A stretch of DNA of 64,000 bases from Lycorma delicatula. Taxonomy: Eukaryota > Arthropoda > Insecta > Hemiptera > Fulgoridae. Below, one piece after another: positions 12,263 to 24,499 of this stretch (its first letter is position 1; each line of letters starts with the position of its first letter). A program made the translations under genes and the position numbers. Where the stretch lies: NCBI RefSeq assembly GCF_047948215.1, contig NC_134455.1:158454575-158518574 (forward strand), read 5' to 3'. Below the pieces are notes generated by a model, which saw only the letters and a list, made by a program, of their open reading frames with translations, was not told the origin of the DNA and made no database searches.

Positions 12263-15200
12263 TTTTTTTTTTTCTTCAGTCGTTTGACTAGTTTGATGCA
12301 GCTCTACAAGATTCCCTTCATAGTGCCAGTCGTATCATTTATACCCCCTACATTCTACATCCCTAACAATTTGTTTTACATATTTCAAACGTTGCCTGCC
12401 TGCACAATTTTTCCCTTCTACCTGTCCCTCCGATATTAAAGCGACTATTCCAGAATGCCTTAATATGTGGCCTATAAGTCTGTCTCTTCTTCTAACTATA
12501 TTTTTCCAAATGTTTCTTTCTTCATCAATTTGCCACAACACATCTTCATTTGTTACCTTATCCACCCACCTGATTTTTAATATTCTCCTATATCACCACA
12601 TTTCAAAAGCATCTAATCTTTCCTTCTCAGGTACTCTGATCGTTCAAGTTTCACTTCCACATAAAGTTATGCTCCAAACACATTCTTTCAAAAATGTTTT
12701 CCTGATGTTTAAATTAATTTTTGATGTAAATAAATTATATTTCTGAATGTAGACTCGTTTCACCTGTGCTACTTGGCATTTTATATCGCTCCTGCTTTGG
12801 GAAGTAATTCTACTTCCCAAATAACAAAATTATTCTACCTCTGTAATCTTTTCCCCTCCTATTTTCACATTCAGTGGTCCATCTTTGTTATTTCTACTAC
12901 ATTTCATTACTTTTGTTTTGTTCTTGTTTATTTTCATGCGATAGTTCTTGCGTAGGACTTCATCTATGCCGTTCATTGTTTCTTCTAAATCCTTTTTATT
13001 CACGGCTAGAATTACTATATCATCAGCAAATCATAGAATCTTTATCTTTTCACTGTTACTCCAGATCTAAATTGTTCTTTAACATCAATAACTGCTAATT
13101 CTATGTAAAAATTAAAAAGTAATGGGGATAGGGAACATCCTTGTCGGACTCCCTTTTTTATTACGGCTTCTTTCTTAAGTTCTTCAATTATTGTTGTTGC
13201 TGTTTGTTTTCTGTAAATGTTAGCAATTATTCTTCTATCTCTGTACTTGAACCCTTATTTTTTTAAAATGCTGAACATTTTATTCCAGTCTACATTACCG
13301 AATGCCTTTTCTAGGTCTATAAATGCACCAGCCTCCGTGGTGTGAGTGGTAGCGTCTTGGTCAGTCACCTGGAGATCCTGGGTTCAAATCCCGGTCAGAC
13401 ATGGCATTTTTCACACACGCTACAAAACACTCATATCCTCTGTAAAAAGAACTGTTTGACTGCGGATCCGGAGGATAAAAAACAAAAAAAAGTCTATAAA
13501 TGTATGTTGATTTGTTTTTCTTTAATCTTCCTTCCATTATTAATCTGAGAACTAAAATTGCTTCCATTATCCCTATACTTTCCTGAAACAAACTGGTCTT
13601 CTCCTAACACTTCTTCCACTCTCCTCTCATTTCTTTTGTACAGAATTCTAGTTAAGATTTTTTATGCACGACTCGTTAAGGTAATTGTTCTGTACTCTTT
13701 ACACTTATCTGCTCCTGCTTTCTTTTTTTTTTGCATCATGACTATTACACTCTTTTTGAAGTCTGACGGAACATCCCCTTTTTCATAAATATTACATACC
13801 AGTTTGTATAATCTACCTATCGTTTCCTCACCTGCACTGAGCAATAATGCTGCATGTATTCAGTTTATTTCAGGAGCTTTTCTGCCATTAAAATCTTTTA
13901 ATGCTCTCTTAAATTCAGATCGCAGTATTGTTTCTCTCCTTTCATCCTCTTCGACTTCCTCTTCTTCCTCTATAACAGCATTTTCCAATTGATTTCTCCA
14001 TAGAGCTCTTCAATATATTCCACCCACCTATCGATCTTTACTTTCGTATTTTAAATCGGTATACCATCTTTGTTTAATAGATTTTAATTTATGTACCACA
14101 AAATTTTCCTTAACTTTCCTGTATGCCCCATCTAGTTTTCCAATGATAATTTCCACTTCTGAACACTTTTCTTTAATCCATTCTTCTTTTGCTATTTTCA
14201 CTTCCTGTTTTTAATATTTCTTAACTGTCAATAGTTCCTTTTACTTTCATCATTAGCATTCTGATATTTTCTACGTTCATCCATTAGCTGCAACATATTC
14301 TCTGAAATCCAAGGGTTTCTACCAGTTCTCTTTTTTCTGCCTAAGTTCACTTCTGCTGATTTAAGAATTTCCTTTTTAAAATTCTCCCATTCTTCTTTTA
14401 CATTTTCTACATTATCTTTTTTACCCAGACCTCTTGCAATGTTCTCCTCAAAAATCTTCTTTACCTCCTCTTCCTCAAGCTTCTCTAAATTCCACCAATT
14501 CATCTGACACCGTTTCTTTAGGTTTTTAAACTGCAATCTACATTTCATTATCAATAAATTAAGGTCACTATCAATGACTGCTGCAGGGTAAGCTTTGCAG
14601 TCTATGAGTTGATTTCTAAATCTTTGCTTAACCAAGATATAATCTATCTGATACCTTGCAGTATCACCTGGGTTTTTCTATGCGTATATTCTTCTATTAT
14701 GATTTTTAAACTGGGTGTTAGCAATACTAAATTATACTTCGTGCAAAACTCTATAAGTTGATCCCCTCTTTCATTCCTTTTACCAGGCCTGTATTCACCC
14801 ACAATAATTCCATCTTTGCCTTTTTCAATGCTTGCATTCCAATCCAACTATTACTAAATTTTCATCCCCTTTTTTGTGGTTAATTACTTCGTCAATTTCT
14901 TTGTATATACACTCTACCTCATCATCATCATGGGCACTTGTACATCATCATGGGCATACATACGTTGACAATCGTCGGCTTAAAATTTTATCCTTATTGC
15001 AATGATTCTGTCGCTATGCATTTTGAAACACTCTACTCTCTTCCCTATCTTCTTGTTCATGACGAAACCTATTCCTGCCTGCCCATTATTTGAAGCTGAG
15101 TGAATTATTCTAAAATCATCTGACCAAAAGTCGTTTTCCTCTTCCCACTGAACCTCAATAATTCCTACTACATCTACATTTATCCTATTCATTTCCCCCT

Positions 15201-15660
15201 TTAAATTTTCTAATCTATCAACTTTTTTTAGTTTTCTAACATTCCACACTCCAACTCGTAGAGTGTTATTTTTTAATTTTCTGGTGACCCCCTTCCTTAG
15301 TAGTCCCCACCCAGAGATCCGAACAGGGGACTAGTTTACCTCCAGAATATTTTACCAAGGAAGAAGCCTCCATCTTTGTTACTACAGAGAGTTACATTTT
15401 CAAAGAAAAAAAGCAGCTGTAGTTTTCCATTGCTTTCAGCTGCGCAGTACTCAGAAGATTGAGAATGATGATGATCTGGCCATTTAAGTCCTCCTGACAA
15501 CACTCTTAACAATTGCTGAAAGAGTTCCTGCCCTCTTTCAGGAGTCATTCCTGAGTCTGGCTCTCAATAGATACCTCTTCGATATGGTTGCACCTTCAGT
15601 CCAGCTACTCTGTATCACTGAGCACTCAAGCCCCCTCACCACAGGCAAGGTCTCATGATT
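12263..15660 (-). mobile_element. RTE-like non-LTR retrotransposon, near full length, decayed (L1)
   Basis: The element runs 5' to 3' on the minus strand. A 5' UTR from about 15660 precedes an APE-type endonuclease (WNVRKLKKVDRLENLKGEMN at 15249, then GQAGIGFVMNKK, DYILVKQRFRNQL near 14640). Next come a Glu/Lys-rich linker and a reverse transcriptase (SAGEETIGRLYKLVCNIYEK at 13840, FIDLEKAFD region at 13320, FADD region near 13020). It ends in the terminal domain WKNIVRRRDRLIGHILRH and a poly-T run (poly-A tail) at 12263. Stops and frameshifts break the single large ORF into pieces. A SINE interrupts it at 13326-13491. The RTE assignment is from motif style; another EN/RT LINE clade is possible. 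Confidence 0.85.
13326..13491 (+). mobile_element. tRNA-derived SINE inserted in L1, with 11-bp target duplication
   Basis: A tRNA-like head contains an A-box-like TGTGAGTGGTAGCG and a near-perfect B box GGTTCAAATCC, so it should be a pol III promoter. A short body, the tail TGCGGATCCGGAGGATAAAA and an A-rich end follow. The 11-bp direct repeat GTCTATAAATG flanks it at 13315-13325 and 13492-13502. Removing it restores the LINE reading around the FIDLEKAFD motif, so the SINE came after the LINE. Related tails occur at 40084-40154 and 45840-46029. Confidence 0.85.
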
Positions 15661-17419
15661 CATAGATGGAGAATCTTATTATTAGAATTTAATAAAAATA
15701 GAAGACAAAGCAGTTAACAAGTAGCAGTCTTCGTTATTTTACTGAAAATGAACTGCTTCCATTATCTTTTTTGCTTATAAACTTATAAATACATAAATTT
15801 ATCAAGCCTATAAATACAATCTGTGAGGCAAGGCCTCTAAATTTTAAAGTATGGCATAGATCATGAGAATAAATGTTTGTGCAGCAGATCAACAAGTGGG
15901 GCAAACACTTAAAATTTCATATGAAAATTTAAAATATATAGAAATTTCCAAGTCAATAAAATCCATATATCTCTTTGTAATTTAAATAAAAGCATTACTC
16001 ATAAAGAGCAGCTGTTGAGTAGATCAAATAAGTAAAAACTGATGAGAGACTAAGAACCTTTTACCTAATATCTTGGTTGTTTTTTTTTAAATTTACACAT
16101 ATAAATGTATAGAGAAAACTCAATCATGAGTAATCCTAGATAAGACTAAAACATTCAGTAGGCCAAAAAAATAGTATAAAGAAGTAAAGAGATGATCTAC
16201 AGATAATATTTTCTAAGATAAAACAGAGTGAGAAAAAATATATTGTATTTAATATACATATATTTCCAGTACATGTACCTTTCTTTCCTTCAAGGTAATC
16301 AAAATTAAAAATACTAAATAAAAAATAATTGAATTCATTAATTGTTAAAATAATAAACTAGCAATAAGCAAACTAAAAAATTCAAATTGGTTAATAAAAC
16401 AAATTAAACCTTAAAAAAGTAAGCTTTTACATGAAGTTAAAGGGATAGCATAGTTAAAGGTAGTTCACATAATAAATAAAAAATCGTTTCTTACTAAAAG
16501 TGTTCTTTAACAGATTAAAGACCAAGGATCATAACATCTGCATGGGATAATAATTTCTGAAAGACAGCAGCCAACCATTGTCTTGGTCCATATGCATTTG
16601 TTATTCTTTTGGATAAATATAGTTATTTAAACTAGTTTCTTTCATTGCTGACAGTCATTTAATACATATATAGAATAGTAATGAAATGAACAGTAAAAAA
16701 AAACAGTTTCACTGTACTCCTTTATAGACTTTATTGTCAATTATATTTATTAAAGTTGTTTTTATTAAGTTTCATACACGCTTAAGAAGTTGTTTTTTTA
16801 AGTTGATTGTTTAGCACAAAGCAATAATTTATCTTAAGTAATAATTTATTTTGATAATTATTCCTTAAAAAGCCAAAATTCATTACACACAACACCATTT
16901 ATACGGTTGGTTTTCCCCACTGCCTGTCAGTAGCATCTTCTTGCCTTGTCACCCCCTACTGTGACCCAATTCTCCTACTCTGCATGGCCAAGTACAAATT
17001 ACCGTGAAAACAGCGCTGTGCTTTTGCTGTGAGGTGTACGTGTACGCTATGAACTGCAGAGAAATTACACATTGAGCAAAACAATGCTTACTGTTTTAAA
17101 CAGCCTGTGTGCGAGAGAGCATATATGTGTATGAACTGAGATCCTATGGCAGGGACTGTAAGCTGTGCGTGCAACCCAACTATATTAACGGTAACGAGTA
17201 TAATACGTTTTTTGCAATGTAACTTTTTTAAAAATTTTTAAGTGTAACATGGTTTACTTATCTTACTTTCTTTTAAAGAATTTCTGTTTAGATTAATATA
17301 ATTTGTTACAAATAAGTAAATAAAAATACCTTTCCAATTAATCTGACAAAATACGACAACAAAATGAAACTAATGTGAACAAAGAAATAAAAAATAAATC
17401 AATAAAATTAGAAACATAC
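15661..17419. other. PDCD11 intron 4, proximal part
   Basis: AT-rich apart from a GC-richer island at about 16900-17190 with TGTGCG and GTGTACG runs. No open frame or named element. The island has the flavour of a promoter or 5' UTR of an element but I cannot support that. Confidence 0.3.
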
Positions 17420-17714
17420 GTAAACTTTCAATATTTTGTGTTTTGTAGTAATTAGTAACTCTTTTGAATGGAAGAAACGCAGTAACGCCTTCAATTCCAA
17501 GATCAACTGAATAACCATGGTCTTCCATGCTTTTAACAGCTCCAACAAGTACAACATTTTCTTCTAAGGTTTGTTCTCGTTTATCTCTATTTATATCTGA
17601 AGGATTTAAACTTAATAAAACTCTATGTGAACCTCTTTCTGTCTTTGATACACTTTCTACACAACAGGTTACTAAATCTCCAGCTTTATACAAACTTCTT
17701 AGAGTTGGAACATC
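17420..17714 (-). CDS. PDCD11: PDCD11 exon 4 (end of S1 repeat 1, start of repeat 2)
   Basis: Ninety-eight codons plus one base (residues 131-228). It begins DVPTLRSLYKAGDLVTCCVE, closes S1 repeat 1 with VLLSLNPSDINR, and opens repeat 2 with VGAVKSMEDHGYSVDLGIEG then VTAFLPF. This is the most strongly family-like segment in the window. The acceptor TTTTTCAG sits next to G17714. The donor GTATGT follows the first base of a Pro codon that is completed in exon 5. Confidence 0.93.
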
Positions 17715-18924
17715 CTGAAAAATACATTCATGAGATTATCCCAACAGCAAAAATTGGTAACAAATAATAAATCACAAAGATGAAAGAAATTTTAAACTTA
17801 CAGCATACTACTATAACGCTGACTGAGAGACTCACAAACACACAACTAAAACTAATCAAAATTGTAAACAAATACGGTAATCACATACACAGAGCGGGAC
17901 AAAACAGTAACACTGAGATTTACTGCAAAACATAGATCAACCAAATGCAAATAAGAAAATCTGACAAACAGAAATGTAAGTTCCAAAATGGAAAAATAAT
18001 ATAAAAAACTAGATAACAAAAGTTATGCAATATTTCATCAATTACAATATGCAATATTTCATCAATTACAAAAGAAAAGAAAATCATTGATTTAGCAGTA
18101 CTTCACAAAATGAAAATGTTTTGTTATCCACACCTCTAAGGTAGAAAAATGTACAAACAAATCATTGTTTGGTGTCAGAAACATCGATCACATAGACCAA
18201 TATTTAACAAATTAAAGTACAAACATTACATCCATTTATATTTAGAAATGTGCTACCTTTACTAAAAATAAGTTACGTATTTTTAAAATATCTTAACGCC
18301 CATTTCTATCAAACCAGAAAGCAGAATTATTTTTTGTTATGTAATTTAGACTTCAAGAAAGCACCTGATTATGTTTTGCTTAAGCCCCTTACTATGTTTT
18401 TAGTTATTTTAAATACCCAAACTCTCCAAAAGAATTTCTAATTAATAAAAACATTTCCCTTTAATAAAAACAATACTACTCTGTTGATGGCACTAAAATA
18501 TACACTAGAATTTCCAGCATTTTCATTTAATATATACTTAAATGTGCACTCAAACATTTTTTTCAATTCTATATGTGGTTGGCTATAACTATAATGGTTG
18601 TAGGTGATCTGACTCAAGACAAAATCACTTCAAAAATGACAAACCATTTTTAAGACAAACAAGCATAACACATCATGCTTATTAAGGAAATTGAGGAACA
18701 AAGTGGATTCTCACTGCCTAGTTCAGTGACAGAATATACTCACACATTAGCATGCAACCTTACCAAAATGTTGTGATACTTAGTTCTACAAGTAATATCT
18801 TCTCTCTTTTCATTACCAGGACTGGCTGTATAATAAACATCAATATTCTCAGATAATGTAACTATTAATTATTGTCACTCATACATCAAATGTTTTAAAA
18901 ATACCACTGTCATAATAATATATT
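17715..18924. other. PDCD11 intron 3, 5' part
   Basis: AT-rich, no exon recognised. A short direct duplication (ATGCAATATTTCATCAATTA, twice near 18025-18070) is present. An open frame at 18250-18441 contains LDFKKAPDYV, slightly like a reverse-transcriptase motif, but with too little around it to claim. Confidence 0.3.
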
Positions 18925-20085
18925 GGGAGTGTATGACATGTGGATGCGTCTCAAATAGCCTCTCCCATGCAATTGTCAACCTCACCTTCTCATGTTTCAA
19001 CTAAGGCTTGTTGCATGGTGCACCCTGTTGTTACCGCAAGACTCTGAAACTGAGTAACTCTTGGTATAAGGGGTTCCCCTCTATCAAGTGCCCAGGTCTC
19101 TTTGGAGAGCAGATGAGTAGGTAGAGGTACAAGGCACCTACGACCCTTGGGGTAGGAAACCACCCCTAAAGGTGGAAGAACCACCTAGGTGGTCAAGGCA
19201 TAGAATGGGTAAGGCAACGGGAAATCACCCATTAAAGATCCCATTGGATGTCCCTAGTATCAGTAGCTCATGATGGAGGCTTCTTTAACTAAATTGTCTG
19301 GAGGTAAAATAATCCCTTAATCGGATCTCCACAGGGGGGCAACTAGAAAGGGTTCTGCTTTGATAAAGTACAAATATCAGAAGAGAATAAGAACTTGGAA
19401 TGTGAAAATGATGCTACAGGCAGGGAAATTAGAGAATGTTAAGTTGGAAATGGATATCATGTATTAAGAATGGATATCTTGGGAGTTGCAGAGATGAAAT
19501 GGCCTCATCATGGAGACTTTTGGAGTAGAGAGTACAGGATAATACACACGGGAACCATCAAAAACTGACCAGAATATGGAGGAGTAGGCATATGTCTAAA
19601 CAAAAAATTAGGAAATAATGTAAAGGAGTACATGCAATACAATGAGCGAATTATTTTAGTCAGAATTGACACTACACCAAAGAACACCATAATAGTGCAG
19701 GTACACATGCGAACAACCCACAAGATGATGTAGAGAAAGTGTATGAAGAGTTAAGTAATTTAATAGAGAATATCTGAGGAGAAGAGTATTTGATCATACT
19801 GGGAGATTGAAATTCTAATGTTGGGGAAGGATATGGAGAGAGGAAGTAGGGAATTACGGACTTCATAGAAGGAACAAGAGAGGATAAATACTCATAGAAT
19901 TTTACACAAAATACAACTTAATTTCAAACACACTACTTAAGCACCATTTAAGATGGAGATACACATGGAAAGCTCCTGGGGACATAAAGAGAGCACAAAT
20001 AGATTATATCGTAGTGTGAGAAAAATACAGAAATCAATAATCAATCTTAAACCAATAAATTAATTACAGGTCACTGGAAAAATCG
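18925..20085 (+). mobile_element. RTE-like LINE fragment: 5' UTR plus endonuclease (L4)
   Basis: The 5' UTR (about 18925-19380) shares blocks with that of L1, for example GATGGAGGCTTCTT and TCTGGAGGTAAA followed by CGGATCTC. The endonuclease starts RIRTWNVK at about 19386 and is littered with stops. Recognisable later parts include LIEFYTKYNLISNT near 19900 and YTWKAPGDIKRAQIDYIVV near 19960-20020. The reverse transcriptase is absent; the element stops where Helitron sequence begins on the other strand, so it is either 3'-deleted or cut by a later rearrangement. Confidence 0.7.
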
Positions 20086-20094
20086 TGTCATTTC

Positions 20095-21680
20095 ATTTCA
20101 CATCAACCAACCTCTGTCCTCTGGACTTCTCCTGCTATAAGTCGGCTAACTGTCATCTGCAGTTTGAGTGTTAGAAATGTACATTCGAGGATACTTTTTT
20201 GAACATTTTCCATTTATCATACATGGTGATGACCTATTTATATCATCATATGGTCCGTGACACATATGTTTACAAACTATGTAATAATAATGGGTTAACA
20301 TTTTTATCAGGGAGTTCAACAGATATAATAAGATCAATTTCATCATGTACTATTTTAGTTATTAACCATACCAATATGTGACAATGAGGTAAGCCTTATT
20401 TTTTCTACTCGACACTTAGTGCATAGCAACTGACCGAACCAAATATTTCTTTTTTTGTTAATAAGGTCTAGGAATTTTTTCATTTTCAAATGTAAAACTT
20501 TGGATATAATATCATGTCTACCTGTAGATTTTTGACCAGTGAATAATTTGTTTTTTTATTTCTAGCCATTTAGGAATGCACGTAAAAGTTATAAATAAAT
20601 CTGGATGCACTTTTTTACACACATGTCATAGCATCTTGAGATTTCTCAAGCTTATAGCGTGATGAACCAGTGAAAGATGAGGGAAGTATGACACTTTGAC
20701 CCATGTTGTTAGCATTAACATTGGTGTCTTGTTGTATCTCAAAGATGAATGTAATCATCAACATGTCATTTTTTTTAGTTAATATGAATAAAGGCTAATC
20801 TTTCAGTGATCATTTTAGCCATCGTGTCAACACAATATTGTTTAAATACATTTCTGTAATAACATAAAAAATTGTCAAGGTTATCTCGAACCATAAGTCA
20901 ATAAGAATAAAATTGCATGTAGGAAACTTTTATTTTATTTATTATTATTTAGCGAAATAGTTAGATAATCATCTTCACCCTACAAAAACATAAGGGGATG
21001 TTGTAAAGGATCATAAAAACGATGCAGCTCAGATACACGTTGCATTTGACCGACACAACAACATAGGTTTATATCTCTAAGTCCTTTATCTTCATAAACC
21101 AGTAAAACGTTAGTAGTTGGAGCATTATAACAACCTATATGCTGATTAATAGATACACGATCAGCATGAATTATTAATTTAAAATCTTCCTCATTACCCA
21201 AAGGTGTGTTGTCAATATTGCATTTAAACCTTCCCATCAAATTATTATGTTCCAGCAAAACTTGCTGGAGTGCTGTTATAGTTCCTTCTTCAAGTTTGGA
21301 ACAATATTAGTATAAAGAGAAGTTCGGTCAGCATCAGAAAGGAAGTAAATTTGTAAAAATTGGTAGCTCATTACATGTAGGAGGTGAAACTTTCCCACTA
21401 CAGCAACACATACCAGGTGCTTCATCTTTCCATTCTTTGCAAAACAATGATTGCATCTTTTAATCATTGCATCAATTTGTAAATCTTTACTATTAATATA
21501 ATCCAAATGAGGATCATATTTAAAAGTAGATCTGAATTTTAAAGTGATTTTCCTATATCGTATAGTATTGTAAAATAGATCCTCACACTTTCCACAGTCC
21601 CATGTAAACACGATGTAGACATTTGCCTTGCATCTGTAGATTTTCTACCAATATTACATCTCTTCCTACAAATGCCGCCA
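20095..21680 (-). pseudogene. Helitron Rep (HUH nuclease) remnant, helicase missing
   Basis: Helitrons move by rolling-circle replication with a Rep-helicase protein. From 21611 down the minus strand: DAMIKRCNHCFAKNGK; ADRTSLYTNIVPNLKKEL; LVYEDKGLRDINLC and ELHRFYDPLQHPLMFL (20990-21130); CVDTMAKMITERLAFIHIN near 20810; LFTGQKSTGRHDIISKVLHL near 20490; then GLPHCHILVWL, whose HxH metal site lies at 20378-20386; then CMINGKCSKKYPRMY and PTYSRRSPEDRG near 20110. Many stops and frameshifts interrupt it. The catalytic Tyr region beyond this point and the whole helicase are missing, cut at the junction with the LINE fragment L4. The order of motifs is the family order. Confidence 0.85.
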
Positions 21681-21684
21681 AAAA

Positions 21685-21810
21685 AGGTAGAAAAATAAAT
21701 AGATTTGAATAATCAAATGTTTATTACTGAAAAAATACCACCAAAATAGATAAATAAATAAATTTGAATAATCAAATATTTATCGCTAACAAATACCACA
21801 AAAATCATTC
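21685..21810. repeat. Two copies of a roughly 75-bp AT-rich repeat
   Basis: Units contain ATTTGAATAATCAAATATTT followed by ATCGCTAACAAATACCACA-type sequence. A third copy is split by the pogo insertion (left part ends at 22494, right part resumes at 24500) and a fourth lies at about 24540-24590. Confidence 0.6.
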
Positions 21811-21889
21811 TCTATAAAAAATGATGGTGCATTTGTTTGTTTTTTTTTCTGTATATGCTCACATTTTTATTTTAGCTGCAACTGGCACA

Positions 21890-22492
21890 GAGCAGACCAA
21901 TGATGGTGCCAGGCAGCTGCACACGGCTCCCTCCACGCTAAAAGCAAACCTTTACTTTATGCTGTCTCCTGCTATAAGCAATCTGTTGTCAATTAATTTA
22001 CAGATTATTTCTAAGCGAAGATTATTTTTATTTATATTTGTATTTTTATCTAATTATTATTTATTAATTTTATTAATAAAAGAAAGGAATTATTAGTTAA
22101 TATTTACCAGTAAAATGGGATTCTTTATCTAGCATAAGGAGCTGTTGTACATGGCTCCCACTAGAAGCAGTCTATAGTCAGTTAATTTAGAGATTGTTTA
22201 ATTTAATTTCTAAACATAGATTATTTTTACATAAATTTTATATTTGTATTTTATTTACTTATTATTATTTATAATAGGGATTGTTGGTTAATATTTACCA
22301 GTAAAAAAAAAGGTTCCTTATTTAGTATGAGAGAGCCATTGCACACCGCTCCCCCATGACTCTCTCACGATAGAAGCAGTCTGTCAATTAATTTACAGAT
22401 TATTTTATTTAATTTCTAAGCGCAGATTATTTTAATTTATATTTTATATTTTTATTTACTTATTATTATTTATTTAATTTTATAAATTTGAA
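21890..22492. repeat. Three tandem units of about 190-208 bp
   Basis: Each unit has a CAGTCTGTCAATTAATTTAC-like core (starting near 21981, 22170 and 22378), an ATTTCTAAGCGCAGATTATT block, a TTTACTTATTATTATTTAT run and an AATATTTACCAGTAAAA end. Unit spacing is about 189 and 208 bp, with substantial divergence. The array sits between the Helitron remnant and the pogo element, flanked by the 75-bp repeat on both sides. Confidence 0.65.
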
Positions 22493-22494
22493 TA

Positions 22495-24499
22495 CCGTAT
22501 TTATTCAAGTACCCCCCGCCACCGAATAATAGTACCTCGATTTTTCAGACCGAAAATCTAAAAAAAAAATTGAGTATATACCGGTATATTAAAGTGCAAC
22601 AGATATGATAAAAAAATACGAAAATATTCAGAAAGTAAAGCATTTAATTCGTTCATTTAAATTACAATATTAATATTACATTAATAATTAATTACTGTAA
22701 GTACTAGTTTAGTTCAGAATCAGTAGGCCAGTAAAATGAAAAGAAAATATCATGTTAAAAGGATCATTTCAATACGCTTTTTAATATGGGATTTTATTTT
22801 TAATTAATCACTGTCACTGCCAATAATTGTAGAAGGGTTACCGGTAGTTTCCACGTTGCTCTGCCAAAGGTGATCGCTTCACTACCGTCAAGTACATTAG
22901 ATATTCCGCATTTTTTCAAACTTTTCCTTACTAATTCCGTGGAAATAACTTCCCAAGCATCTTTTATCCAAATACAAATCTGGTTAAAATCTGGGCATTT
23001 GATTCTTCCTGTAGGTGTGAGAAAGAAATTTTCATCAGCCATCCATTTACTGTACAGTTGTTTTAATGCTGAACAGTTTATTAATGCAGACATCTGGTGG
23101 TTGCAATAGAGATGTCACTTCGCCTGGAATTATTACTTGGTCTGTCATACCCTTTTTTAAAATGTCTTTCACTTTATAAGTCGTATGCCCCCGATAACTA
23201 TCTATTACTAGCATACCAGTATTTTTTTTATTAAGTAAATCTCCTGATCGCTTTTGCCATACACACCTGATCCAATCTAAAATTAAGGTTTCGTCCATCC
23301 AACCTGATTCCTGTTCTCTGATAATAACTCCATTTACTTGTACGGTAGGAAGAGTTTTTCTTTTAAAAACAATGTATGTAGGTAATTTTGATCCATCAGA
23401 AGTAATGCACAGCATAACACTACACCTTTGTTTTTCATTACCATCAGTGCGAATCATAACACTTTTTTCACCTTTTTTGTTTACGGTTTTGTCAAATTGC
23501 ATTTCAAAATATACAGGGGTTTGATCAGCGTTTCCTATTTGAGAAGGCAAATAGCCTTTATCTATTCTAAGATTTATTATGTATTTGTGAAAATGTAATA
23601 TTTGTTTGTTCATAAGCGTCTGGAAGTTGTTGAGAAATGGTCGTCTTTTGTCTTATTGACATATCATTTTGTGCAAAAAATCATGTTATCCATCCACGGC
23701 TTGCTTTAAAATCAACTTTATTCAATGATTTAGCGATTTCATGAGCATATGATTGATACATTTCTGTCGTGACAGCATAACCACATTTCCTTTTCCATAA
23801 CAAAGTCATACAATTTTTTTTCTATGTCTGTGTATTTTGGTTTTAAGCCACGAAAAGCCCTTTTATTACCAGTGCCTTTTGCCAGAAGTTGTTTCTTCTT
23901 ACGCCAGTCTTGAATGCAGCTTTCATCTTCGTCAAATTTTCTTCCTGCCGCCCGATTTCCAATTTTTTCAGCCCCTTTTATAACGTGCAGTTTTTCATTT
24001 ACTGTAAAAGATCATAGATGCTGTCCTTTTGTACTCATTTTAATACCATAATTAAAATAAATCACTGTATTAAACTTTACAAGATAAACTAAACAGATAA
24101 AATGCACATAACCGTCCACATATACAATCAGTACAATGACTACGGTGAATAGACAAGATGACAATGGATAACTGATACTGTAACTGTAGTGCCATTAGAA
24201 CTGGATGCAGCATGTACAGAATGAATCAGTTTTATAAAAATACCATAACTTCGTTCCTATCAATAATATGAACAGGGTGTTAATAATTAAGGAGGTATTC
24301 TGTATAAGCGGCATCCATTATTGATAAATAAGCCTAATGTAACTAATATTTATGCGACTGAGTTTAGGTATTTCTAAGAAAACGTTTACCTTACATAAAT
24401 TATCCTAGCTAAAGGCTATGTTTCAAGTAAGCCCCGCACCCTTATTTTTTCTCTCCAATTCCAAGAAAAAAAGTGCAGGGGATACTCGAATAAATACAG
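22495..24499 (-). mobile_element. pogo/Tigger-like DNA transposon, 2,005 bp, with TIRs and TA duplication
   Basis: The ends are inverted repeats: CCGTATTTATTCAAGTACCC on the left, and CTGTATTTATTCGAGTATCC read inward from the right end at 24499. Both sides are flanked by TA (22493-22494 and 24500-24501). Removing the element and one TA rejoins TTTGAATAATCAAATATTTA, which matches the local 75-bp repeat at 21763-21785, so the empty site can be read from the sequence. It carries the transposase remnant at 22800-24038. Confidence 0.9.
22800..24038 (-). pseudogene. pogo-family DDE transposase, frameshifted
   Basis: Cut-and-paste transposase of the Tc1/mariner superfamily, pogo branch. The start is at 24038 (MSTKGQHL), followed by an N-terminal HTH region (KLHVIKGAEKIGNRAAGRKF, then QDWRKKKQLL). 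The catalytic domain is mostly intact in 23613-23047: the three acidic residues are the D of NADQTPVYF, of VIDSYRGH and of LLQPPDVCINK. KRKTLPTVQ and ESGWMDETLILDWIRCVW are family hallmarks. A frameshift near 23070 leads to the C-terminal part WMADENFFLTPTGRIK, ending at 22800 with KCGISNVLDGSE and a short tail. A stop in the eighth codon region and several lesions at 23613-23760 make it inactive. Confidence 0.88.

Noticed and set aside
13329..13400. tRNA gene suggested by A-box-like and B-box sequences
   Set aside because: It lacks a full cloverleaf, sits inside a SINE with an A-rich tail and target duplication, and has no CCA-stem pairing that I could draw.
18250..18441. Reverse-transcriptase-like LDFKKAPDYV
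   Set aside because: A single short match in a 63-codon AT-rich frame; no other RT motif lies near it in any frame.
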